Assembly: GCA_026129545.1 (NCBI GenBank)
Contig: JAHCHX010000001.1
Location: 3,188,501-3,252,500, forward strand
DNA: 64,000 nucleotides
Source: Saprospiraceae bacterium
GTDB taxonomy: Bacteria; Bacteroidota; Bacteroidia; Chitinophagales; Saprospiraceae
Reading direction: 5' to 3'
The position numbers and the translations under genes are program-made. The notes beneath the pieces were generated by a model. That model had not been told where the DNA came from and made no database searches. It saw nothing but the letters and a program-made list of their open reading frames with translations. Positions 35,101-43,291 of the stretch are shown here, in pieces (positions within the stretch are counted from its first letter, which is position 1; every line of letters begins with the position of its first letter).

Positions 35101-38100
35101 GCCAATGATTTGGTCGAGGCCAGCATTGACCAAGGGCGGTTGGTTGGGCGCGAGTTCGGTGAGGGTGATTTCGCCAAATTGCTCACCTTCAGGCATTTGG
35201 TTGCCAGTGATGCCGAAATAGAGGCTCATGTATTGAATGACCTCTTGGGTGTGTGGCTGCAACTCGGGCAGGTTTTCACGGATGGTATCACGCACTGCAT
35301 CGGAAAATTCTGGGAAGCTGCCGAGCCGATTGCTGACGTAAGGTTCCAATTGTTTGATGAGCTCGTAGTTGCTCTCAATGTCGAGGGTTTGCAGGGCTTT
35401 TTCCAACGAGGGCGGCGCGGTGTTGTCGAGCGGGGGCAACACGCGGCTGACGTAGGTGACGCGGTGCATGATGCGCCAGCATGGTGGTTTTTTGCCTTCC
35501 TGCCGGGCTTCGCGCAAGGCTTGTGCTGCGGGGTCGTCGCTTTGCTCGAGCCAAATCGGGTCAACGATTTTATTGAAAAAAAGGTCAAAGTGGTCCGACG
35601 TGGGTTCCAAATAAAAGGACATGAAGCGGTAAGCATCCACCTTGTAGGGGTGCTTGACGGGGCGCGGACGTTTGGGGTCGCTTTTGTCGAGCAGCACGAT
35701 TTTGTCTTCGTCGCGCATATAGAGGTCGCGCTCCACGTTGTCCAAACCGACATTGAGCGCAAATGAAGAGCTGGATTCCCTGCTCTTGCTGATGTTGAGT
35801 TTGTGTTGGCCGACGAATAAAGCACTCAGCTCAAACGAAGCGGCGGCTTTGGCCACCGCAAAGTTGATTCCAAGGTCAATGCCTCCCTTTCCAGTAAATT
35901 CATAGGAGCCGCCGGAAGTTTCAGTCTGCACTTCCATCGTTTGCTGCGTTTCGGCAAAAAGTCCCCCGTCGGCTGTCCAGACGTAAGTGTTCACGAGGTT
36001 GCGGCGCATCTTCTTTTTTAGCTCGGCATATTCAGTGAGTTCGAACGCGCTTTCGGAGGGAAAATAGGCTTTGCGGCCTTTATTGGCGGCGTTGAACTGG
36101 CTGTAATAGGTTTCCAACTCCCGCTCATCTTTCTGAATCTTGTTTTTCAAAGCGTAGGCTTCCACGGGTTTGAAATAACTCACGTCGTTGCTGTATGATA
36201 GCGCATTGGGATAATCCACGTCGGGTGCGGGGCCGATTTTTCCGTCCAAGACACCTTGCTTCACATACTGCGGATTGATGGGGAAATGAATGATGTTCCA
36301 GTCCTTCGGAATGTCGGGATTGGGGCGCATCGTGAAGGAAATCAATGCGTTGTTGTGTTTCAAGCGCAATGCAAACACGTCGGCGGTTTCGGATTGCACA
36401 AGTGCCAGCCCTGTGTTTTCGGGTACGAAGCGTCGCCAGCCGTATGGCTCTTGCTCGGATTCTTGCGGCGAGGTATAGCGCCCGCGCAGTTCGAGGCTGG
36501 TGGTTTTGCCAGTAGTGCGGGTGGTACCCACGCTGGCTTCCGACGACCAGCTCCACATCGCCTCAAATTGCGCTTTCAAGCCGATGAGGATATTGGCCTC
36601 TTCCATGGAGGTGATGGCGATGACCCCGAGACCGCCGCCGGCGCTGGATACCGATTTGATGCCGAACTTGAGCGCGGCCTCCACTTCCAAGCCAAAGCCC
36701 TGCTCTTTGGAGGCAGAATAAGTGTAAGTCGTTTCTTCCGCTTGGGCAAACTCGACCGTGCTGGCCTCGTTGTAATCGTCGAGGTCGCCAATAACCTCCA
36801 CGCTGGGGTGAGTCAGGTTTTCGCTTGGAACGGGCGGCGCGCCTTCGATGAATCCGATGAGTTGTGGGGCGAACTGCACTTGACCAATCCATTCCACCGC
36901 AAGGTCGCCGACTTTGTAGCCCGTGAGCAGGTTCAAGTTTCCATTTTGAATAAAACCGTAACTGCGTTTGAACACGCCAATGAGTTCGCCCCGGCTATCC
37001 ATTTGCATATCAGCGTATTCATGTACGGCGGGTGTGGCGTGAATAAATCCGCTAAAAGGGGTGCGCACACCAGCCAACGCGCTGCGCACGACGGGTGCGT
37101 CGTCGCCAACCGGTGCGGAGGAGAGGATATAATTGGGGGAGCCTTCTACCTTGAGGTGGTTGCCGCGCAGGGCATTGTCGCTAAGTTTGGTGTCCGTTTC
37201 AGCATCGAAGGTATAGTAAGCGATGAGGTCTTCCAGCTCGCCGTTGAGGCGGCGGAATAGGTTGTCTTCGATTTGCTCGCGGGTGCGGGGTGTTTTCCAG
37301 ATGCGCACTTCTTCGATTTCGCCATTGAAGCGTTCGGTAGGCACAGCATTGGCAAGTGCGCCGAGCGCGAATTGGTTATTTACCGCTGCGAGGCCGGTGA
37401 GATTTTCGGTGGTCAATGTGCCTCTGTCATTGAAGTAAAAGGTCAGTACCGAGCTTTGCGGGTCGGGGTCTTTCACCCATTCGAGGCTACCATTGAGGGA
37501 GGCGTGATTTTGGCCGTTGGAGTCGTTGGCGCGGGTGCCTTCGCGCTCATCGAATCGCCACCAAGAGACCAAGCCTTCCTCACCACCGCCAATTTCCTGA
37601 CCGAGGTTGGCGGCATCGCGCGCGGCGTTCCAGATGCGTACTTCGCTGATGATGCCAGCAAAAGAACCCGCTGTATTTCGACCGATGAGGGTGTTGGCGT
37701 TGTTGCGACCAATGTCGGGCACCCTATCACTGCCAGCGCGGATGACGTTAGCGTTTGGTGCCGATTTTTTAAGTTCTGCAACGGCCAATCTGGTAGGCTC
37801 ATCAAAGGCGTAAATAAATGATTCTGGGGTGTTTCCAATATGCAACTCGATGGTGTACCATCCTAACGTCTTGGTTTCGTTGTCCGAAATTTTATAGGTC
37901 TGCGATTCGCGTTTGCGAGTGACAGCCACACGGGTAGATTGATTTAGTTGGGCGCTTGCTGTCGAGGTGAAAGTTTGAAGGTTTCCATTCCTGTCCTGAA
38001 AACTAAACATCAATTTTCCCTGAACATTGAAAGCGAGCGAGTAAGGGGTTCTTTGATTGCTGGTGGTGTTGGTATCACGGGCGACGATACCGCTTCCGCG

Positions 38101-41100
38101 AAAGAAACTTGTAGGCCGCAAAAAGGCTTCGATGGTCAAGTCTGTGCCAATGTTCAGCGATTCGTCTTTACCACAATCGAGATAGCTACCCATGCCGTTG
38201 AATTTCAAACCATAATTTTGCTGAAACACGGCCGCGAAATGCGCCCAATTCCCTGCGGGAAACACCTCCTTGCTTTGCACAAACTTTCCGTTCACGCCTG
38301 CAAAAACGGCGTAGGCTGGCAACGGCGACACTGCTTGCTCGGGTTCTCCGTGCAGTACCCCATCGTTGAAGTTGCGGGAATAATCTCTGGCTTGTTTGTT
38401 TTCAAAATGCCAGTATCCTGTGAGGTCGGTTTCATTGCCTGCGAGGCGACGGTTCATGTCGGCCAAAATTTCGGCTTGGGTACGGGCGCGTTTCCAGACG
38501 CGCACGTCGTCTATCTCGCCTTTCCAAAGACGGCGGTCTGTCACGTTGGCGGCAGGGTTGGGATTTGCCCCGATGCCCCAATCGGCTTCCACGGCGAGCG
38601 CGCCCATGTTTGAGTTGGTGGATTTTCCCAAAACACCGTTTCGATACAAAAGCCATTTTTTGGAAACGGCATCGTACACGCCTGCAAGGTGAACCCAGTC
38701 TTTGCCTTGTTTGTCGGCTTCGGGAATGGGCATGGCCGCCAAGTGATTGCCACCCGACCAGATACCCGCTTGGTATTGCCCGTCCTCGATGCGGAGGAAC
38801 AATTCGGGGTTGTCGTCGTGCGGGTAGCCGTGCGCCACAATGTTGCGAGAGCCGTCGCTGGCTTCCAATTTTACCCAAGCCTCTATGGTGATTGCGCCCG
38901 CGAAATTAAGCGCGGCATTTTTGGGGATAGTCACATAATCGGCCGTGCCGTCGAATTTGAACGCCGAGTTCAAATCCTTTTTTTGCAAACCCAGGGTGTA
39001 GTTCGATTCGTTGGATTTGTGCTGAATAATGCGCGATTTATCTTCTACTTTCAAAGGTCGCACCCATGCCTCGAGGGTCACGTCGTCGTCGAGGTCAAAC
39101 TGTTTGAGTTTGCTGGCCCCTTCCAAGCGAGCAAAGGTGTCGGCCCCGTTGAACAGCAGGGCGCTGCCCGGCGCAGCAGCGGTCCATTTGCTCTTCAAAG
39201 TGGTGCCGCTGGTGACGCGCTGGTTGGCGACATTGGAGTCCAAGTTTGGTAAACCATGAAGGTTTGCTAAGCTTACCGCACGAAGCAAGAGCGACCCTCC
39301 GAACAAATCACCCGGCACTTTTGTGGTGCTGGCATCGGCTGCATAGTCATATTCCATGAAGTAAATCGGCAAAGGCTGGGTAGGGAAAATCAGCACTTGG
39401 CTTGAAACGGGAATCGTCGTTGCGTTTTTGGCGACGGCCTCCTTCACGAACAGGCGTGTGGTGCCAAGCATCAAGGCCGCGCCTTTTTCCAAGGCCCGGC
39501 GTACGCCGGGAGCCTCGAGGGTAAGTTGGTCGCTCTCCAATATGCCGGAGCCGACAAATTCCCGATAGCCCACGAGCTTGCCATTTTCGTAGTGGCCTGC
39601 CTCGCCGTTGAGTACGCGGGCGAATCGTTCCGGGTCTCGCGGCATCTTGGTCCATGCCTCCTCGATTTCGAGGCCCGTGATTTTCAACGTACAATTATCA
39701 TCGTCGGGGCCATTGCTGATTTCGACGGCAATTTTGTCCATGCCCAAATCGGTGGAGCGGGCGACGCAGATGACGGCTTGATTGCCGCTTTTGTCCACGA
39801 GCGGGTATTTCGCTTTTTCGGTAAACGTGGTGTAGTAAGTGGCGAAAAACTGGTCGTCGGCACCCCGAAAATAGAGCGCGAGCGAGCCAGTGGCACTGTC
39901 GAACAAAAGAGGGGTGCTTTCCGTCCATGCGAAGCCAAGTAGGCCGCCCGCAATAGAAAGCCCGGAAGCATCGAGGTGTACGGCGGGCATTTCCACCTCT
40001 GCCCCTGTGCGCAACACGGATTGCAAAGAGGCAAGGGCGGCCTGTGCGTCTGTGAGCAACACTTGCTGTGCCGTCAGGTCATTTTGGGCTTGGCTCAACC
40101 GTTGCTGCGACTTGGTGATTTTCTCCAAAAACGCCGGATTGACGGCAATGGTCAGCCCAGATACATGGTTGCTCCATTTCGTGCCGGCCGGCTGTCCGGC
40201 GATGTCAAAGTCGGCAAGATTTACCGTTCCCTCTTCCGAAAAAGTTTTGGACGCGCCAGCATCCACATCGTGCATAAAAACGGTGATTTGGAGCGGCCCT
40301 GGTAGTTCGAGTTTTGTGACCCGGTCGTTGATGCCGAGATTGTTCAACTCGTTATAGGTGACGGAGCCGATATTTTTTTCCAAAACAATGGCTGCGTTCG
40401 AGGCATTGAGCGCGTGGATTTTGACTTTTGCGCCATCCAGCTGAGCCTGCAAATCGTCGAGCTCGGTTTTCCGCGCATCGCGTTTTTTCTCCAATTTTTT
40501 CACAGAATCGCCCAACACGCGCACCTGTCCTTCTGCGGCTTTTACTGCGTCAAGCTGTTCGTTGACAGATGATTTTGTAGGGTCAGGGTTGACAATGCTC
40601 AGCGGAATGCGGTCGGGCGCTTGAGCGATTTTGCCAGAGGGCGACACCCCGAAGTCGAGCGAGGCTATGTAGTTTTGAACCCCAGCACTCGACCCTTTGG
40701 TGGCGAATGCCAACATCACGCGAGCGGTTTGTTTGAGGGGCTTTTCCTCACCACCGTAGCCGCTCGGTACGTTGGCTTGCTGGAAATAAAGCAAAGCCGT
40801 GAGGCCGGAAGCGACCTCGCGGGATTCTAATTTGTCGTCGGGTTTTCGGCTGACGATTTGGAATGTATTGCGGTTCACGCCCGCTTTTTCACCAATCGGC
40901 GCATCAGAAGTGACCCAATTGCCGCCGTTTAAAGTGCCATCCGCGCCGTTGTTGGTTTGGTCAAAAACCGTGTCGCCTGCCGCCTCATCGAAACGCCAAT
41001 AGCCCACGAGACCGGGTTCGAGACCAGTAAGGCGCTGGTTTAAGTCATTCTGCAATTCACGGGCAGCGCGAGCGCGATTCCACAGGCGGATTTCATCCAA

Positions 41101-42411
41101 AGTTCCTTTGAAGGAATTTTGGGCTGCTCCGAAAAACAGGGCGGGTTTGCCTGGCGGTTTCTCGGCATTTTCTTCCAAGTCAATTTTATCGCGCAGGTTT
41201 CCACCGATATAGAAGCGGAATGCCGCGCCATCAAAAGTGATGGCGACGTGGTTCCATGTGTTGGGCGTAAGGATGCTTTTGGAGGTGTATTTGTCGCCTT
41301 GCCCGCCACCAAAATCCACGCGAATCCGCGTTTGCGCTGATACCAGAATAGAGGGGCCGCCAGCATTTGCTCCGCTTTTCGCGCCAGCCATAAGCACCTG
41401 TGGTTGTGTGCTTTGTATTTGTTCGGGAAAAATCCAGCCTTCGAAGGTGAATGTTTCGCCGAGTGTCACGCCCTTGCTGAGCGCAACATGGTCGCTTGGT
41501 TTTTCCAATTGCAAAGCCGACTCTGCGTGACCCTCTTTTGTAGGGCTAAAAACCTGCGAACCGCGTGTGTTGAACAGCCCATCCGCCGAACGCTCCACGT
41601 TGAAAGCATCTATGCGGCCAGTTGCGCGATTTTGGGCAAAAATTTGCCAACGCTCCACTTCGGCGACGGCGGTGGGCAGCAGCATTACGGTGAATCGTCC
41701 GCCCGTGAGGTTGCCGATGAATTTGAGTTCCTGCGTTGGCTCGAAAAAGTCGTTGCCGTCCAAATCTTTTGGGCCGAGGCTGTCCTTGCGGCTGGCGGGG
41801 CGAGTTTTGCTCCGACTGCGTTGGAAGCGCACTTCGAGGCGGGGTTCGAGCGTGGTACCGACCAACACGAAGCGGTCCACGAGCAAAGTCGCGTCCACGA
41901 GCGGCACGGGCTTGCCCGATTTATCCAAAACAGTCTCGCCGTCTTTGTCTTTTTTGAAAACCTGAGTGGGGTGGTCGGCATCAATAGCCTGTCGAAACAA
42001 ATAGACATAACGCCCATCGGTCAACACCTGAAAAGGCGCGTCCGCCGTGAGGCGAGCGGTGGTGGAGCGGAATAAATCCTTCTCGCGGGAATCAATGCGA
42101 ACGCCAGTTTTCACAGGTGTGTCGCTGCCGCGCTGGTATGTTGGCAGTAGTGTTTGGTCTGCGATGCCAAAGCCAACTTCTGCGATTTCGTTGGGAAAAT
42201 CTAGCTCAGTCAGGCCGCCGGGCCAGAGGCTCACGTCAAGCGGCGAATCGGCATTGTCGGGGCTTTGGTCGAGCACGGCATAATATATGCGCCGCTGGTT
42301 GTCCATGGCAAAGGCAATCAGGCTGCCTTTGTGTCGCAGCATAGCGGTATGGCGATATTGCTTGTCGGAGTAGGTCTTGGTGAGGCTGGAAAGGATTGTG
42401 TCATTCAGCAT
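32146..42411 (-). CDS. Giant LamG/PKD multidomain protein (3421 residues), unknown function
   Basis: ATG at 42411; a TTG two codons earlier is less likely. Residue numbers count from that TTG. Layout: N-terminal propeller-like region ~20-290; LamG 1, ~295-505; a region with two predicted coiled coils (620-672, 763-801); a LamG cluster 1083-1770, in which one LamG is split by two complete inserted ones; a central conserved-looking region 1790-2420; two PKD-like modules (2425-2612); another LamG (2613-2835); six more PKD-like modules (2838-3423). LamG strands recur as TLEAWV, HVAITFDGAAFRFYIGG and DEIRLWNRAR; PKD modules recur as W-x-K-x-SGP-G and LRL-A-D. There is no signal peptide, lipobox or T9SS domain. 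LamG and PKD folds suggest glycan or protein binding. Role and export route are unknown. Confidence 0.8.
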   Translation of the reverse strand: MLNDTILSSLTKTYSDKQYRHTAMLRHKGSLIAFAMDNQRRIYYAVLDQSPDNADSPLDVSLWPGGLTELDFPNEIAEVGFGIADQTLLPTYQRGSDTPVKTGVRIDSREKDLFRSTTARLTADAPFQVLTDGRYVYLFRQAIDADHPTQVFKKDKDGETVLDKSGKPVPLVDATLLVDRFVLVGTTLEPRLEVRFQRSRSKTRPASRKDSLGPKDLDGNDFFEPTQELKFIGNLTGGRFTVMLLPTAVAEVERWQIFAQNRATGRIDAFNVERSADGLFNTRGSQVFSPTKEGHAESALQLEKPSDHVALSKGVTLGETFTFEGWIFPEQIQSTQPQVLMAGAKSGANAGGPSILVSAQTRIRVDFGGGQGDKYTSKSILTPNTWNHVAITFDGAAFRFYIGGNLRDKIDLEENAEKPPGKPALFFGAAQNSFKGTLDEIRLWNRARAARELQNDLNQRLTGLEPGLVGYWRFDEAAGDTVFDQTNNGADGTLNGGNWVTSDAPIGEKAGVNRNTFQIVSRKPDDKLESREVASGLTALLYFQQANVPSGYGGEEKPLKQTARVMLAFATKGSSAGVQNYIASLDFGVSPSGKIAQAPDRIPLSIVNPDPTKSSVNEQLDAVKAAEGQVRVLGDSVKKLEKKRDARKTELDDLQAQLDGAKVKIHALNASNAAIVLEKNIGSVTYNELNNLGINDRVTKLELPGPLQITVFMHDVDAGASKTFSEEGTVNLADFDIAGQPAGTKWSNHVSGLTIAVNPAFLEKITKSQQRLSQAQNDLTAQQVLLTDAQAALASLQSVLRTGAEVEMPAVHLDASGLSIAGGLLGFAWTESTPLLFDSATGSLALYFRGADDQFFATYYTTFTEKAKYPLVDKSGNQAVICVARSTDLGMDKIAVEISNGPDDDNCTLKITGLEIEEAWTKMPRDPERFARVLNGEAGHYENGKLVGYREFVGSGILESDQLTLEAPGVRRALEKGAALMLGTTRLFVKEAVAKNATTIPVSSQVLIFPTQPLPIYFMEYDYAADASTTKVPGDLFGGSLLLRAVSLANLHGLPNLDSNVANQRVTSGTTLKSKWTAAAPGSALLFNGADTFARLEGASKLKQFDLDDDVTLEAWVRPLKVEDKSRIIQHKSNESNYTLGLQKKDLNSAFKFDGTADYVTIPKNAALNFAGAITIEAWVKLEASDGSRNIVAHGYPHDDNPELFLRIEDGQYQAGIWSGGNHLAAMPIPEADKQGKDWVHLAGVYDAVSKKWLLYRNGVLGKSTNSNMGALAVEADWGIGANPNPAANVTDRRLWKGEIDDVRVWKRARTQAEILADMNRRLAGNETDLTGYWHFENKQARDYSRNFNDGVLHGEPEQAVSPLPAYAVFAGVNGKFVQSKEVFPAGNWAHFAAVFQQNYGLKFNGMGSYLDCGKDESLNIGTDLTIEAFLRPTSFFRGSGIVARDTNTTSNQRTPYSLAFNVQGKLMFSFQDRNGNLQTFTSTASAQLNQSTRVAVTRKRESQTYKISDNETKTLGWYTIELHIGNTPESFIYAFDEPTRLAVAELKKSAPNANVIRAGSDRVPDIGRNNANTLIGRNTAGSFAGIISEVRIWNAARDAANLGQEIGGGEEGLVSWWRFDEREGTRANDSNGQNHASLNGSLEWVKDPDPQSSVLTFYFNDRGTLTTENLTGLAAVNNQFALGALANAVPTERFNGEIEEVRIWKTPRTREQIEDNLFRRLNGELEDLIAYYTFDAETDTKLSDNALRGNHLKVEGSPNYILSSAPVGDDAPVVRSALAGVRTPFSGFIHATPAVHEYADMQMDSRGELIGVFKRSYGFIQNGNLNLLTGYKVGDLAVEWIGQVQFAPQLIGFIEGAPPVPSENLTHPSVEVIGDLDDYNEASTVEFAQAEETTYTYSASKEQGFGLEVEAALKFGIKSVSSAGGGLGVIAITSMEEANILIGLKAQFEAMWSWSSEASVGTTRTTGKTTSLELRGRYTSPQESEQEPYGWRRFVPENTGLALVQSETADVFALRLKHNNALISFTMRPNPDIPKDWNIIHFPINPQYVKQGVLDGKIGPAPDVDYPNALSYSNDVSYFKPVEAYALKNKIQKDERELETYYSQFNAANKGRKAYFPSESAFELTEYAELKKKMRRNLVNTYVWTADGGLFAETQQTMEVQTETSGGSYEFTGKGGIDLGINFAVAKAAASFELSALFVGQHKLNISKSRESSSSFALNVGLDNVERDLYMRDEDKIVLLDKSDPKRPRPVKHPYKVDAYRFMSFYLEPTSDHFDLFFNKIVDPIWLEQSDDPAAQALREARQEGKKPPCWRIMHRVTYVSRVLPPLDNTAPPSLEKALQTLDIESNYELIKQLEPYVSNRLGSFPEFSDAVRDTIRENLPELQPHTQEVIQYMSLYFGITGNQMPEGEQFGEITLTELAPNQPPLVNAGLDQIIGLDGTSVVADLETAVIDDRLEKAEAIFATWQKTSGPEGVTFANKHAATTKATFTKRGRYELKLTANDGLLEAEDALTIIVNERPIISAGANIETNALEVQLVGQILDTGLGDPETGVLTVQWLKSGGLGNVVFEQKDALQTKVNFDKPGNYLLQLLVSNGTFDANAEVMVSVAARVNRDIQALYTFEENTGQTVKDASGTGEPLDVQIIDLQKISWLNGALKIKNPTLLLASGPIGRLHDAFKIANEITLEAWLKPSDVNVPGLARILTFSSGPGARNFTLAQSGNQYHLHLRTSTTNDNASNKALAGGVVENRLTHLVCTRDASGLTRMFVNGTEVASRTVSGNFSNWKNDFQLALANEIGSGADGDRAWLGELHLVAIYSRALTLGEIEQNFKFGANANLPPVVSAGANAVVNWSDFDWSKTSTQKKTIVLNGRVTHDRPTPAGTVQWKQIGGPTSGTIIQNENTAQTTVQVTQKGRYVFRLTAQDGELLSSNETIVIVNVPPNVEIKSGTQKIALVGANTQADLIAELKDSGLGDMGDMNVPTFKWSRTGGPATVQIADSDKPTAKAIFTARGLYNLKLEVSTGALVAEIPFNITVNQMPALNALSLPVITLPTNQLAVNGNLADNGLGNTADTLQILWEKTSGPGTVTFADATKLQTTATFSTGGVYFLRLTVKNPDNPQLSTSLEVKATVNRAPVVDAGFDMVLLKPLSQPFIAVQLDGTVSDDGLPETPGVVALKWTKVSGPGNLTFLQDNTDFVEARFSAKGKYVLRLEADDSVAKSNDDLTVVVNTLPVISPGPNQKVTVQNNDGITLALNGQVSDEGYGDKTPQSIFSTLWAQVSGPTQALITDANKPVASVKLPNQKGIYVFRLTATNDFGTSTGTVNIVVNQPPKVTVQVNDVGQNLKRQLLVNVTDSGLGDPQNDNLTLQWTKVSGPAGQVTFVPNASTSPTTATFPSSGTYRLLLSVGNGSFTLSREETIVV
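37110..39171 (-). repeat. Nested LamG cluster: one LamG interrupted by two whole LamG domains
   Basis: Inside the giant gene, residues 1083-1148 (FARLEGASKLKQFDLDDDV ... SNYTLGLQKK) are the first part of a LamG. A complete LamG then intervenes (~1149-1365, AFKFDGTADYVTIP to GVLHGEPEQA). The first resumes at 1366-1401 (AVFAGVNGKFVQSKEVFPAG, NWAHFAAVF). A second complete LamG follows (~1402-1655, LKFNGMGSYLDCG to ASLNGSLEWVKD), and the first finishes at 1656-1770 (VLTFYFNDRGTLTTENLTG ... FNGEIEEVRIWKTPR). The three fragments read continuously as one normal LamG. Confidence 0.75.
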
Positions 42412-42591
42412 TAGCAAAAAATGTCAGAGTTTGAAATAAGGTTGCTTAGCGGCTGTTCGGGGCAGAACACGCTTAACCATTGCGGCAAACTAGAGCAGAT
42501 TTACAGAGAGGTGTAAAGGAGGGTGAAGGGGCTGGAAATGGGGAAAAGGTTCGTCGTGCAAACCTAAGACACTAACGGAAATTGAACAAAA

Positions 42592-43278
42592 TTATGCGTT
42601 GTTTGCGATATGCTGGCAAAAATCTTCCGCTAGCAGCAATGTTTTGCCTTGATAATGCCGAGCCGGGTGCAAATGCTTTTTCAAAGCGGGTTGCACAGCC
42701 GGGTCCTTCTCCACAAAGTTGCCTAATGTTCGCAGCACCTTGAAATATCGGGGTAAGTCGTTTTGTTGAGGCACGTCGCGTGCGCCCAATCGAGCCAATG
42801 CTTTTTGAAAAACGGGAAAGTCGTAAGGAGCGTAATTTTCTGGGTAACGAAATGCGAGATAGAGTGCTATCATTCGATAGTCGTCGTGATAATGGTTGTT
42901 TTCGGGGCTGAGCGGGTGGTCGCGCCGGTAGTCGCGCAACAGTTCGTCGCAGCCAAACAAAAAGCGGCCGATACGACCTTCCACCTCGCGGTTTTCGTTG
43001 AACAAGTCTTCGAACATAAGCCGCAAGGTTTGAGGCGATGAGCGCCAAAACTCAAGCATCATTTCCTTGGGGTGCCAATGTTCCGATTGCCATAGGCGGC
43101 GTGTTTCGGAATTCTGAAAACTACGGTCGAACATAACTACAGGGTCGGCGGCACCCAAATTCCAATGAGTTTGAAAATGTTGCACCGATTCCCATCTATA
43201 GGTGTGCGGATGATGGCGCACACCACTGAGCCAATTTTTATAGGAAGCGAGGTAGGTTTGGATTTTGGCAAGGAGCAT
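42592..43278 (-). CDS. Orphan domain resembling the N-terminus of McrB-type restriction AAA ATPases
   Basis: 228 residues, rich in Trp, His and Tyr: HTYRWESVQHFQTHWNL, MFDRSFQNSETRRLWQSEHW, HPKEMMLEFW, NHYHDDYRMIALYLAFRYPE, LPRYFKVLRTLGNF. This pattern is one I associate with the DNA-recognition N-terminal part of Bacteroidota McrB-like restriction ATPases. Here the frame stops where the AAA motor would begin, and no motor remnant follows. It may be a decayed restriction gene or a stand-alone DNA-binding protein. An IS66 element begins 13 bp upstream of its start (target duplication 5 bp away), which probably cuts it off from its promoter. Confidence 0.55.
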   Translation of the reverse strand: MLLAKIQTYLASYKNWLSGVRHHPHTYRWESVQHFQTHWNLGAADPVVMFDRSFQNSETRRLWQSEHWHPKEMMLEFWRSSPQTLRLMFEDLFNENREVEGRIGRFLFGCDELLRDYRRDHPLSPENNHYHDDYRMIALYLAFRYPENYAPYDFPVFQKALARLGARDVPQQNDLPRYFKVLRTLGNFVEKDPAVQPALKKHLHPARHYQGKTLLLAEDFCQHIANNA

Positions 43279-43283
43279 AGATA

Positions 43284-43291
43284 GAAAATTA
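43284..43291. repeat. Target-site duplication of the IS66 element, left copy
   Basis: GAAAATTA at 43284-43291 is repeated exactly at 44763-44770. Eight bases is the duplication size known for the IS66 family. Confidence 0.9.

Noticed and set aside
36256..37260. 334-residue rightward open frame inside the giant gene
   Set aside because: It is antisense to well-defined LamG and central-region sequence; composition is irregular and no domain is visible. Several other long antisense frames here have the same explanation (GC-rich third positions).
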